From Nilaparvata lugens (lineage: Eukaryota > Arthropoda > Insecta > Hemiptera > Delphacidae): a DNA stretch of 64,000 nucleotides. This document shows, piece after piece, positions 1 through 11,400 of this stretch; within the stretch, counting starts at the first letter, position 1; each line of letters opens with the position of its first letter. The position numbers and the translations under genes were made by a program. A model generated the notes under the pieces. The model was not told the DNA's origin and made no database searches. It saw nothing but the letters and a program-made list of their open reading frames with translations. Location: NCBI RefSeq assembly GCF_014356525.2, contig NC_052514.1, positions 6,347,019 through 6,411,018 of the forward strand, written 5' to 3'.

Positions 1-111
1 GTCCGGTAGATTTTTAGTACTGCGAGTGAGTGAGTGAGTGAGTCAGTCAGTCAGTCAGTCAGTCAGTCAGTCAGTCAGTGAGTGCCATTTCGCTTTTATA
101 TATTATATAGA
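1..111 (-). mobile_element. 5' end of a Helitron-like element, cut by window edge
   Basis: Read on the minus strand, the sequence starts A|TCTATATAA at 112/111, runs through AAAAGCGAAATGGCACTCAC and a (CACT/GACT)n run, and reaches CTAAAAATCTACCGGAC at the window edge. The same start is present at 18201 and 55830 on the plus strand, where the 3' ends can also be seen. Only the 5' tip of this copy is in view. Confidence 0.6.
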
Positions 112-1564
112 TGCTATAGATTGAGATTATGAATAAAGATATTTAGATTATTTTTGTCTCTGGTGTTACTCCACATTAGATTCCCTTTCTATGGTGAAGT
201 TCACGTTATAATGATAGTATTCGTTATAATAAGTCTATCTTAAAAATAATGTCCCTTTTTTGTCTATCATTCGTCTAACGAAGCAGATATCGCTATCCTT
301 TTCCAGCTCTTCAACGTTGCCAGATCGTTTTCCAACAATGTAGAAAAATAATCAATTCACAAAATTTTCAATCTTAATTATTAATCATAATTTCATCATT
401 GAAAAAAAACTTCTCCACGAATAGAGTAGAATTGATTATTTCAAACAAGAATTAACAGTAGTTATTATCACATCAGATATACTGGTATAAATATCCTCTA
501 TATAAGGCAGGAGCAAGGCAGAGAATTGACAACGCTGTCCTCCTATCTTCCTCCACTGCCATTATAAAGTTGACCTCAATTCTTTTATATTAAGTGAGCA
601 ATTTCTGTATTTATATATCTGGTTATTTTTATATCTGGCTATTTTTATATCTGGTTATTTAAGTTTTACGGATCTCGAAAACTGCTCTAACGATTTTCAC
701 GAAATTTGGAACATAGTAGGTTTATGATTCGTTATAAATAAAGTGATTAGTGAGTTTTAGTAAATGAATAAATAACGATGGAAGCTCGATGCCCCGATAT
801 TCGTAGGTTTATGAAGATTCGATTGCACTAGGTCTCATTCTTTGGAAAACTCGCTGAACGACATTAAAAGGATATTCATCCTTGGAAAACAGATGATAAT
901 TTCGTTGTCTCTCGATAACAGAAGATGCGTGTGCCTGTGTGGGAGAGAGACAGAATTATTTAATATAATATAATATATTATTATATAATATATTATTATA
1001 TCATATATTATTATATCATATACTATTACTTACAATCTTTTATTAAATTTTAGATGGAATATTGTTGTATTTGTCAAGCTAGACTCCATTTGGTTTCTGT
1101 ATATGTATTTATGAGTGTGTATAAATTTGAATTTGAATTTCCAGCTGTGACATTTTATCTAGCTAGACAGTTCAATCGATTTGATCAACATAATCTGATT
1201 TATTGATATAACATGATTATCCTCCTAAACTAGAGTATATCATAATTTTCAAAGTTTATCATTATTTGACAATTTCAAGTGATTAGTGAGTTTTATTTTC
1301 TTATTCAATTTGGTTTGTATATAATCTTAATTATAAATTTTTTGTTTTCAAATTTTTGAACAGAAAATTGAACCTGGATTCAAGTGTATGGAACATAACC
1401 TACTTTCTGGACTATTTATAGTGTATAAATTAAAATTCGGGAAAGAAACAGTTTTGGGCTGTGCCTATTAGCACTTCCCCAATCATTTTAAAGAATTGTG
1501 TTCGGTTAATCAAAAGTAAATAAATAAGTAACGAGTGAAGCTCGGTGCCCCGATATTAATTATT
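112..1564. other. Intronic or intergenic DNA with repeat fragments
   Basis: No exon recognised. About 660-960 holds a degraded fragment of the interspersed family that is fuller at 24174, 26575, 30396 and 48180 (shared phrases: a CTCTAACGATTTTCACGAAA-type motif, ATTCGATTGCACTAGG, and the GCCCCGATATT terminus). 955-1030 is an (ATATTATT)-rich simple tract. About 1440-1560 ends in AAATAAATAAGTAACGA followed by the GCTCGGTGCCCCGATATT terminus. Upstream exons of receptor A must lie left of the window or remain unrecognised here. Confidence 0.5.
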
Positions 1565-1719
1565 AAGCCAGTTACACACACATCGATTTTTGTTCGTTCG
1601 ATATTTTGCGACTTTTTAGAACAGATTAGATGGAATTGACATACACCATCTGTTTAATAGAATTTATAAGGACGGCAAAAATTGTACGAACAAAAATCGA
1701 TGCGTTTGTAGCTAGCCTT
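1565..1719. mobile_element. Short palindromic MITE (ACACACATCGATTTTTGTTCG family)
   Basis: The ends are inverted repeats: CACACATCGATTTTTGTTCG on the left and CGAACAAAAATCGATGCG on the right, around a core carrying TCTGTTTAATAGAATTTATA. Related copies lie at 49105-49287 and 51935-52090. Length is about 155 bp and there is no coding capacity. It is a non-autonomous DNA-transposon-like element of unassigned superfamily. Confidence 0.7.
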
Positions 1720-1911
1720 TATTAAAGGCTTGCCAATTCCCTTTTTGTTCTATTTAGACTATTGTTTATCAGTTCATATTCATGATTTGTCAGGGCTTTT
1801 GAATACCAATATTGAATTCAAAAATAGTATAATGATGAATATTTTTGGCAGCACTTATAAATGTATTATATAAAATTTTCACTAATGGAATTTTGGTTGA
1901 TTTTCTCTCAG

Positions 1912-2027
1912 GTGCACCACTCACTGCAACCTTCCCACATTTCTTTGATGCTCCAGAGTTCCAAAACGATGTGATTGGTCTAAATCCAGACAGAGCCAAA
2001 CACGCCACCTATGGCATATTACAAGAG
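1912..2027 (+). CDS. Receptor A exon: CD36/SNMP ectodomain, PHFF...GLNPDRAKH segment
   Basis: This internal exon belongs to a CD36-family (scavenger receptor B / SNMP) membrane protein. It follows the acceptor TTTTCTCTCAG and is followed by the donor GTATGTG. It translates as (G)APLTATFPHFFDAPEFQ and later GLNPDRAKHATYGILQE. This is the family's conserved block near the end of the ectodomain (GAP...SLPHFY...GL.P..E.H...EP), and it matches the corresponding exon of receptor B at 50417-50535. It enters in phase 2 (the first two bases complete a Gly codon) and ends in phase 0, as the equivalent receptor B exon does. The preceding exon, which should carry the CFC cysteine cluster, is not in the window. 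Family assignment is firm; SNMP1, SNMP2 or another class B receptor cannot be decided from this piece. Confidence 0.85.
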
Positions 2028-2182
2028 GTATGTGATTTCCAAGGAGAGTATGCAGTCCCTATATACAACACCTTTATACTATCCTTGGGTAATTTCAACA
2101 TAAGTATTGATTTTCAAGAAGTTTTTTTCTGTCTCTAAAATCTAACATAATTTAAAAATTCGATAATCAATCTCTTCTTCAG

Positions 2183-2640
2183 CCTTCCGGCAGTCGCTCT
2201 GTTGTAAAAAGTACAACAGTGTCAGTTTTTTTGCTACACAAAACTATTGAATGGTGTGGTGTCAGTGAATGAGTCACCTATGCATTCCAAAACTCTCTCC
2301 CCATCACTCCACTGAGTTGCAGTATCAACCGAGAATGGTTCAGTCATTAGGTGCCATTTAGTCGCGACAGTGCATAAGATAGGGAAAGACTGTATACGGG
2401 GACTGTAAACTAACCAATAACACAGAATTGATGGCTTTGCTTGGTGTACCTTATTGGGTTATGAAATGGTAATCATCCAAATGTTCATAGGCGTAAAATA
2501 ATCCAAGATGATGGAAAAAGTAATATTATAAAATTAATTAATATGTTTTGACAGTAAACAGAGTACATATCACTTGGAAAATTGGATGTTGTACAAAATA
2601 CAACACGCGACTGATCGTGTGATTGAGAAGGGCGTGATAA
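2183..2640. mobile_element. MITE copy, CCTTCCGGCAGTCGC family, in receptor A intron
   Basis: Homologous over about 450 bp to the fuller copy at 37542-38139, sharing CCTTCCGGCAGTCGC at the left, CAGAATTGATGGCTTTGCTT in the middle and TTGTACAAAATACAACACGC near the right. The right terminal repeat (ACCGGAAGG), present in the other copy, has been lost here. This copy also preserves the empty site of a 110-bp insertion that the other copy carries. No coding capacity. Confidence 0.7.
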
Positions 2641-2946
2641 CTGATTGTTCAATAAGTGCATTAGTGGGAGAGTGTCATGTTGAACTCACTCCGTTATCAC
2701 CTTATTACAATTATCTATTTACTCTTTTTCTAAGAAGTGAGAAATGGAGAATACAATATTATAATGTAGATCTATTATATTGAAACTATGATTGTGAAAT
2801 TTATAGTGGTTATGTAAAGTTGTATAAATCGATACTTGACACATTCATGGATTAATAATATCAATTAGCACATTAATCAATTGAAGGCTGCAGTATATTA
2901 TTCTCATCTCATTTTATTGAGTTTTTCTATCTCTTTCTTATTACAG

Positions 2947-3072
2947 GCGAGTGGTGTTCCTCTAAGGGGAAGACGTCGAGTTCAAATAAGTATTGAGTTG
3001 AAAAAAATTCCTTACGTCGGAGTTACTAGCAAGCTGAAAGGGTACATGTGTCCACTGCTATGGATTGAAGAG
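2947..3072 (+). CDS. Receptor A exon: CD36/SNMP pre-membrane segment ending LLWIEE
   Basis: The second visible exon of receptor A is 126 bp (42 codons) and phase 0 at both ends. It follows the acceptor TTATTACAG and is followed by GTGATT, a usable but weak donor. It encodes ASGVPLRGRRRVQISIELKK... ending PLLWIEE. This is the strand block that carries the family's (L/T)G.PL.A.KR.Q motif and its P(L/I).W.EE signature just before the C-terminal membrane helix. It aligns codon for codon in length with receptor B exon 47889-48014 (FTGTPLAARKRMQ...PIFWIEE). A retrotransposon inserted in the opposite orientation begins only about 5 bp past the donor. Confidence 0.85.
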
Positions 3073-3293
3073 GTGATTAATAATAATAATAATAATAGAA
3101 TTTTATTGTCATTCAACATAATAACAGTTATAGACAACGTCAAATCAGCTAGTCAATTATAGTCAGTCAACATAAACAACTTAGTCATAACATACAGACC
3201 TAACTTAATCACAACAGTAATATCATAAAATATGTATTATAACTATTAAAAACGTGGTTTAGGTTTCCCTAATCAGGTTTAAAATATTCTATT

Positions 3294-6262
3294 TCATAGA
3301 ATAGGATCTCTTACGTCTAAAAATTCATTTACTGAATAAAATGGGTTTTTAATCAACCAACTATATACCTTATTCCTGAACACTTGGAATGGTGCATCTA
3401 TTAGATCATGTGGCAATTTATTAAACATTTTCACTCCAATTAAAACATAACTATTCTGTGACTTACCCAGTCTACAGAAAGGTGCATCGATATGTCTATT
3501 TCTCCTAGTATTATGAGAGTGTATATTACTTCTTAGATGATGTTTAGACAGGTTGTTTTTTGTGTATATGAGAACAGTAAATATGTAAAGGTTTATTATG
3601 GTCAATATTCTTGTTTCAACAAATAATGGTTTGCAGTGAGCCAATCTGTCAGAGTTTGTAATAATCCTGATAACTTTTTTCTGAATTAATAGAAGATCCT
3701 GCACGTGTGCGCTATTTCCCCAGAATAGAAGCCCATATGAAATAATACTCTGGAAGAACGCAAAATATGCAGACCTCACATATGACTTGGGGACGTAGTT
3801 CATCAAGTTTCTCAATAAGTAGACAACTCTGGACAGTTTAACACTGACATATCTGATATGTGGCTCCCATGTCAATTTGCCATCAACAAAAATACCCAAA
3901 AATTTTACACTACCAGTATCCAAATTGTTCTCCACAGGTGATTTTCTCAAACTAAAAAGATTTTCTTGGGTCTTACTCTCGTTTAGCAAAAAACCATTAG
4001 CTCTGAACCAAATTGAAACTTGTGATAAGGTGTTCTCAGCAACAGCTTGAAGGTCATTAAAGTTTGTGCAAACATTGAAAAATGTTGCATCGTCCGCATA
4101 CAGTATGGAATGGGTATTCACACAGAGTGGCAAATCATTTATCATTAAAATAAACAATAAAGGCCCCAAAACTGACCCCTGTGGCACGCCACGCTTTATT
4201 TCATTTGTCTGAGATTTTTCTTTGCCAATGCATACTATTTGTCTGCGGTCGCTAAGGAATGACTCGAAAATGTTCCCAACCTTTCTTTCAATAATCCCAT
4301 AATAAACCAGCTTACTCAGAAGCACATCATGATCCACGCAATCGAATGCTCGACTGAGGTCACATAGGGTAGCCTGAGCATAATTTCTCTCTTCAAAAGC
4401 CCTAAGCACCTGCTTCATTATGTCATCAATTGCATGGATAGTTGATTTACCCTTTCTGAATCCAAACTGTGCATCTGAGAGTATATTATGTTCTTTTAAG
4501 TAATTACAGACTTGGCTATGGATAATAGATTCTAAGACTTTCGATAAAATCGGAGTGAGGGATATTGGACGGTAACTAGATGCACTATTTTCGTCTCCCT
4601 TTTTATAGATAGGAACTACTCTCGACAATTTTAGTACTCTTGGAAATACACCTTCAATCAAACACCTGTTTATGCAATAAGTAAGGGGAAACGCTAAACA
4701 ATCAATAATATTTTTAAGCATATTACTAGAGAGACCATAGATATCCAAACTGTCTGAAGATTTCAAATTTTTAACTATATTCAAAATTGTTTCTTGGCTA
4801 ACCTCCTTGAAGATGAGATTTTCCTGTCGAGTTTGATTGTTACCATACCGAATTAAAAACTCCATTGCCGTCTCACTAGGCCTTATAATACTATCACATA
4901 TTTCACTAACAGATTGTATACAGAAATTATTAAATTCATCTGGAGATATTCTTATGGACTCCTTATGTTTACTGTTGGCAACAGAATTTATTACATTCCA
5001 TGCTGCCTTACATTTATTGTTTGAAGATTGAATATTTAACAAGTTATGCTCTTTCTTAGCATTATTTACAGCGAACTTATAATTTCTTCTGGATGTCAAG
5101 AACCTAGATTTCAACTCATCTGTTCCATAAATTCTATACATATAGGAATGCAATTCTAATTCATTTTTCATAGCTGCAAGTTGAGTAGTATACCATGCAT
5201 TATTATTTTTAACATTACGCACACGAGAATTGACTTTAGACTTATGCATAGGAATATTAGATTCGAATAGATTCAATACAACATTGAAAAATTTATCAAA
5301 GACTACATCAGCTGAGCAATGTTTATTATTATTGAGCAACCTTTTCCAGTCATAACTTTTGAGAGCATTTTTAAAATTGAGAAATTTATTTTTTGTCATT
5401 GGTCTTGTGATGACAAACTTGGGCTCTCCACACTCACTGCTTGGTAACATTGAGCTAGCTCTATTCATTTTCAACCAAACTGAGTCATGATCCGAAAAAG
5501 CAAAAGAAGTTACATCCGAGCAAATTATATTCCTATCTACATTTGTAAATATATTGTCAAGACAGGCATCCTTTCTAGTTGCCTTACAGTTTGTAAAATT
5601 ATAATTGAATTGTCTTAACAGATTTTTTAATTCTTTAGAAGTGCGTGTGTCTCTCGTAACATCAAAAGCCGCATTAGTATCTCCACCTACAATTATACTG
5701 TGATTTTTCCATCTAGGATTTAGGAAAAAATGGAACATATCTTCTAGTTTTTCTAAAAATATTTGTGGATCACCGTTGGGTGATCGATAAAGAGTTATTA
5801 CAACAATTTTTAATTCTCTTAAATAGACAGCTGCTGCCTCAAAGTGGAGCTCACTACAAAAAGAAACTAAATCTAATCTGCTACATTTATCCACCAATGC
5901 TTTATTAATATAAATTGCCACACCACCATGAATATGTTGTTTCCTGTTGAAGCTATTCAGAAGTTGGAAATCATCTAATTTATGGAAATGAATTTCGTCT
6001 TCCTGGCACCAGTGTTCATTCAAACATAGTACATCAAACATATTATCATTAGCAAACTCGTTCAAAACTACATGTTTCCCTCTGATACCCTGAATATTGA
6101 GATATCCCACTTTAAATTCTGCAGTATTTCGAGTATTATTACTTTTTTTCTGTCACCGACATCACCATGAGACAGAACGCTACCTCCAGCTTGAATATTC
6201 ATTTTGAAAGATCCAGCTACATTATTTTTATCAAGTTCTAAATTAAGCTTTGGGTCTATCAA
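3294..6262 (-). pseudogene. LINE ORF2: AP endonuclease plus reverse transcriptase (5' frameshift)
   Basis: This ORF encodes the enzyme that nicks target DNA and copies the element RNA by target-primed reverse transcription. From 6110 to 3294 there is an uninterrupted 938-codon frame. The APE-type endonuclease occupies residues about 1-230, with LNIQGIRGK, LNEHW, GGDTNAAFD and SDHDSVW. The RT lies at about residues 440-730, with YRPISLTPILSKVLE, FGFRKGKST, DLSRAFDCVDHD, GVPQGSVLGPLLF and the catalytic YADD at 4100-4089. A C-terminal connection domain follows with RNRHIDAPF and MFNKLPHDLI. The true start probably overlaps the ORF1 stop near 6262. Between 6262 and 6110 the reading runs in another frame, and the two join across a seven-A run near 6145. 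A one-base length change there is the likely lesion, although programmed slippage cannot be excluded. Confidence 0.88.
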
Positions 6263-7941
6263 TCTATCAGGGTTTGATTGATAGTTGTTGGGTCCACCTC
6301 TAAAAAAGAATCAAACTGGTATTGCACCGGACACGATTCACACATTTTACCCTGCTTAGAAGCAAGCTTATGTACTACATCAACAATTCTGTCACACACA
6401 TATTTTTTCCCTAACGAGCTCAAGTGAAGGCCATGAGAGGTGTGAAACCTTCTACCTATGTTTGTAATGTTCACAAATGTCACATTCTTAAAATATTTAC
6501 ATACATTAAAGTTCTCTTTATTCGCCTTTTGAATTTCTTTATTAACGGCAGACCAGCTGGGTAGATCGTGTCTGTGTGGTACCGAGAAAACAATTACGTT
6601 TGCCGCTCGTCGATTCTGTAGGTCTCGCAGTTTCTGTCGAAGAGATACGTGAAATTCCTTCCTTTCGTTGCAGGCAATATCATTCGTACCTCCCAGAAAC
6701 ACAGTGACATCATTTTCGTCCAGCTCTCCAGATTCCACTGATATGTCCTTGAATTTAGCTCCGGGCTTAATCATACTAGAGAACGTATGATTGTTGTCGT
6801 TAAAATTTTTGAAAACGTCTCTTCCTTGGCTATCCGAATAAAATCTCACATTCATCGACCTTGGTTTGATACGTTTTGGATGTGTTGAAGACCGACATTC
6901 CGGCGATTGAGGATAGATAACTTGCTCAACATGTGTAATGGGCTGTGAATCAAAAATTTCCAGCACTGAAAATCTATTCTCTCCACAAATTGAGGGATTA
7001 GGAATTGAGGGAGGTAATCTCTTGGTAGCATGTTCAGTACCGGTATTTTTCGGGCCTAGAGCTCTTGGAGTGGGAGAAGCAGGAAGTTTACTGACTCTAT
7101 TTTTAATTATTGTAGGACATTTTACAATGCTGTGTGGTTGTTTCCCTGATGGAGATTTCAAAGGCCTATTATTTTAAGATACCTTAGCTTTTGCTTCCAT
7201 CTCAATCCTATCCTCCCATCTACGCTGCCTTACTTCCATTAATTGAAGATCTTTACATTCCAGTTTTTTGTGAAGTTCAGAACAATCCGAGCATGTCATT
7301 TTACTTTTGGTTTGAGTTGACATGTGAATGAAAGATTTTACTCTCACTGGGACACTGAGCTTATCTTTAGTTGCTTGACAACCCTCTTCCAATAAAACAA
7401 TATCCTTTTCATTGTTTTCTTTTATTGAAGAGTTGTTCTGCGTCATTAATCTCGAATCACGACAATCAGCGTTCAATGATACAACAATTGCATCCTTTTT
7501 CAAGATCTCATTTTTGAGTTTGTCTCTACTTTCCAATAGATCCTTGACTTCTTCTCTTAATCTTCGAATTTCTTGATCAGTTTGTTCTTCCATATTCAGT
7601 GATTCCTCAAAACATTCGACTCTTCTTTGCTTTTCAACAACTAAATTATTTTTCAATTGAAGATTTTCTGTTGAAATCTCACTTAGAATTCCTCGAAGAT
7701 CGTCATTTACCTTTAGAGAGGCATCTAGTCGATTCAGCGTATTGATAAGATGAGGGACAATGTCCACAATTGCATCTGTAGAATAATTGGAAGAGATGAC
7801 ACCCAATGCTCCATGTATCTCAAGAGCCAACTGCACAACCTCCTCATTCATCAATCCTTCACTCAGATGCATGCCGTCAACTTCGGACAATTTCAAAAGT
7901 TCAAGTCGACTTCTTCTTGTTAGAATTTTGTAAGAGTTCAT
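6259..7941 (-). pseudogene. LINE ORF1: coiled coil plus SGNH/GDSL-type esterase (one in-frame stop)
   Basis: This is the accessory protein of the retrotransposon, expected to bind RNA or organise the RNP. The N-terminal 255 codons start at ATG 7941 and are helical and charged (LREEVKDLLESRDKLKNEI). They carry a Cys-His cluster, CSDCSELHKKLEC. The C-terminal part is an SGNH hydrolase fold: FYSDSQGRDV as the nucleophile block (about 6826-6850), FLGGTNDIA as the GGxND block (6680-6694), and TSHGLHLSSLGKKYV as the last block with His. An esterase in ORF1 is typical of CR1-group LINEs. The two parts are in the same frame, separated only by one TAA at 7176-7174, so this is one ORF of about 560 codons with a nonsense change. 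ORF1 ends overlapping the putative ORF2 start. Confidence 0.85.
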
Positions 7942-8100
7942 GACTATATTCTACAGTCGTAATAACGATTATATTGATAAATAATGAATAATGGAAATGT
8001 GTAATTATTATTTGATGTTAGGAGAGGTCAGATAGGAATATTAAAGGAAGCGCCAAGAGAGCAAACATGGCTTGAATACAACATAGGAAGCTCCTGAGTA

Positions 8101-8445
8101 CATAGTGAATGATTGGGTGAGGATCAACAGGATAAACCCAAAACTGTTTTTCATCCTAATTTTGATAATAATAGTCAAAAAAATGAGGCTATGTTGAAAA
8201 ATGAGATCACTTCGGTCAACGTAATTATTGTTGTATGTATAAAAAAACAGACAATCTTGGGCTTAAGTCAGTTTTTCTTTTCCGTGAGTGTTATTGTACT
8301 TCATGTAATAAATGGATAGAATAGAATGATTCTTCTATTTGAAGACGTTGCGAGGTTTGACGTTTGTATGGCTCTACACTGTGAATGAATAAACATAATT
8401 TTGGGAAAAATCTATCGAGTTCATCAATTTGTTATCAATTTCCAG
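8101..8445. other. Remaining intron sequence before receptor A terminal exon
   Basis: Noncoding. It ends in a good polypyrimidine/acceptor (GTTATCAATTTCCAG at 8431-8445). I see no further element here; the 5' limit of the LINE may fall inside this stretch. Confidence 0.5.
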
Positions 8446-11400
8446 GCATTCGACTTGGAGGGCGACCTTCTCAGCATGGTGAAGTACCAGCTAGTTCTCG
8501 GTCTAACCGCTATGAGCGCTGTGAAATGGGGCCTTCTCATCTTAGGAGCAGGACTCTCAATTTTCGGAGGCGTCGGAAAATTCATGAACGGTCCCAACTG
8601 GAAGAAAATGGGTCGGGAAAACTTCCCACAAAACCCCCCCGATTTACCGACAGTAGAAGATGGCAGCAACAAAAAATATAGGAAACTCCAAGACCCAAAG
8701 GCGGAGCAACAATCTAGATCTATAATGTTCTACAAAGAAAAGTTTAGGAAAGCAGATTCTTCTATCCAAACAGAACCGTTGTTTTATGCTGTGAAGAACG
8801 GGAGAAACCTACAACCTCAGAAAGTTAGTGTTGAGGATAGACCTACACAGAAACTCGGACAAGACCCTTCACAAACCATAATACCGTTGTATAGTACTGA
8901 GGTTGAACCTGATTATCAATCACAACCAATACTAGACAACAATCAAAAAGTGATGAAATCGAGGATAGATAGTCCTGGGAATGATGTAGATCAGAGGTTC
9001 CCTCTACTGAATATTGTGAATAACGATGAGGTATATGGATCTCAAGGCTCAAGACAATATAGATCGGATGAAATAAACTACGAAGTCAGAAATCAGGAGA
9101 TTATGAGAGAAGGAAAACTATATAAATCAAATGTTGAGGACTACGATCCCAAAAATAAAGGAGCTATGAGAGAAGGAAAAGTATATAAATCGAATGTTGA
9201 GGACTACAATCCCAAAAATAAAGGAGCTATGAGAGAAGTGAGTAGATATAAGTCAAATGGTGAGGATTATTATTTAAAAAATCAAAATATTAAGAGCATA
9301 GGAGAGCAGTATGAAACAGATTATGTAAGCTATGATCTCAAAAATCAGGAGATTATTAGAGGAGGAAAACAATATACGAATGAATCGAATGGAGAGAGCT
9401 ACAATATCAGAAATCATGAGAACAATATTATGAGAAAAGTAGAGCAATATGGATCAAGTGATGTGGGCTACGATCTCAGAGATGAGAAAATCATGAGAGG
9501 AGGAAAACAATATACAGCAAATTATGTTCAAAACTATGATTTTCGAGATCGGGAGATTATGAATGAAAGAACCAAACAGGGTAGATATTATAATGCTGTG
9601 GATTCTCGGAATAGAGGTATATTGGAAGAAGAAACGAGAGGAAGTAGATTTCATGATGATGTTGACCCAAATTTTGGGAATAGAGGGATCATTGAACAAG
9701 GAACGAGACCGAGTAGATTTGGGAATGCTGGATCACGCTTTGAAAATAGAGAAATTTTGGATGAAGATTCTACAAATACGGGAAGAAATGTTGTTACTAG
9801 AGTAGAAAATGATCCAAAATATTTGATGCAACGAGAAGAGAATCATGGTGGAGTGAAGGATGATTCTGAATTGAAATCAGAGATTGCAAAGTTGAATGCA
9901 AGATTGAACGTACTTGAAAGGATGAAAGAGAATTTGTCTAGAGTTTCAAGAGACCAACCCAGAGACGACGGAGGAGATGGGAGGTCGGAAAAGAAGGGTG
10001 ATAAAGATATAAAAGTAAGTGAGAGAGATGATTTTGGAGAAGAAAATTCGAGACTGGAGAAAGAGGCTGAAGAATTGGGGATGGATAAGAGGATTTTTGT
10101 TTCAAATCAGGGTGGATTTTTGGATGGAGCACTGAAAGCTAGGAATTTGAAACTGGAAGAAGAGGCTAGGAAGTTGAGAGTGGAGCTGAATGTGTTGAGA
10201 GGTTTAAAAAACGGACAATTTCCCCTGAAAAACCGTAGAGATGACGGGGTCCAAACTGATGAAGCTCTTACAAATTCCAAAATTCAAGGATATACAAAAA
10301 ATGATGATGATAATTCAACGAAAGGGATTATCAAAAAACCGAACACCACTAATACAGGTTTACAATCAGTTGTAGTACCTAAACCGTCGGTAAGATTTCA
10401 ACATAAAGTTGACTTGAATGGAATGCATGTGGGGGATAAGGTTTTTTTAGAATCGCAGAAAAGTCTGAAAACTGAGGGGAATGATTTGGGGTATGAGTTG
10501 AATTCTAGGGAGAAGTTCTTTGGACGTCAAGGAGCTACAGATCTGAAAAATTTCGAGAAAACTGTTGAAATTAGTGAAGAATTTGGGAGAATTGATAAAG
10601 ATACTGGGAGAAAATCCGTAATTGAAAGTCATGATGATATTCCCCGGAGAAAAGTTGATACAGGTGATGATGATACGAAGAATACAGAACAAGTTGGAGG
10701 TGTTGTAAGATATGATAAAGCTGCTGAAAAAGGAAGAGATATTGAGAACAATAACACGATGAAAAATGGAAGAGGAGATGTTTTTTCAGATGATTATAAG
10801 AATATGGGAAGGGAAGCTTATCGTGGAAAAGGATCGAATGTTGAAACAGGAACAAATATGGAAAAGGGAACAAAAAACGTTCAACATGGAACCAAAGATG
10901 AAGCTTTGAATAAGAAAGCAGGTGAAGCTAGTTCAACAAAACCTAGAGAATCAAATTCTACAAACTTACTGGCAAACAAACATATAATAGACAACGATAA
11001 TCCACTATCAAATATTCAAAAAGGACCCACGTTGAAAATGACTTTACCCGAGTCAATGCAGTTCTCAGGCAGTAGACATTTTGAAGACGAGGTCCTCAAA
11101 GTTTTACGGGGTGAAATGGGCTCTCAGATGAGAGAGTATGAGAGTTTGGGAGGGGGTAATCTGAAAACGGCTCAGAAATTGTTGGAACCAATGGAAAAAG
11201 TGGAAGTTTTGTCTAATATTCTTGATGGTGATAATGATAAGGGTGAGGGTGGAGGTGTTGGTGTGTTAGTCAAGGATGAGGGAAGGGTTGGTGATAATGA
11301 TGTGGTGAAGCTTTCAAAAAAAGTTGAAGAAATTTCAAAAACCTCAAGTTCAAGCAGTGAAAGTCAAGAGGACCTGATCGACAAATTCAAACAGAAAGTC

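Larger units (their letters stand above)
3078..8100 (-). mobile_element. CR1-group non-LTR retrotransposon, nearly full length
   Basis: This minus-strand element fills most of the last intron of receptor A. From its 5' side it has an untranslated leader, then ORF1 (7941-6259), then ORF2 (about 6262-3294), then about 215 bp of 3' sequence ending in AATAAAATTC and a short (ATT)n tail at 3076-3098. A (trinucleotide)n tail, an ORF1 with an SGNH esterase, an endonuclease-RT ORF2 and no LTRs fit the CR1/L2/Rex1 group. The 5' boundary is not defined; no convincing target-site duplication was found near 8000-8120. The two lesions are an in-frame TAA in ORF1 (7176-7174) and a frameshift at the start of ORF2. 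That is few, so the insertion looks young. Confidence 0.85.
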
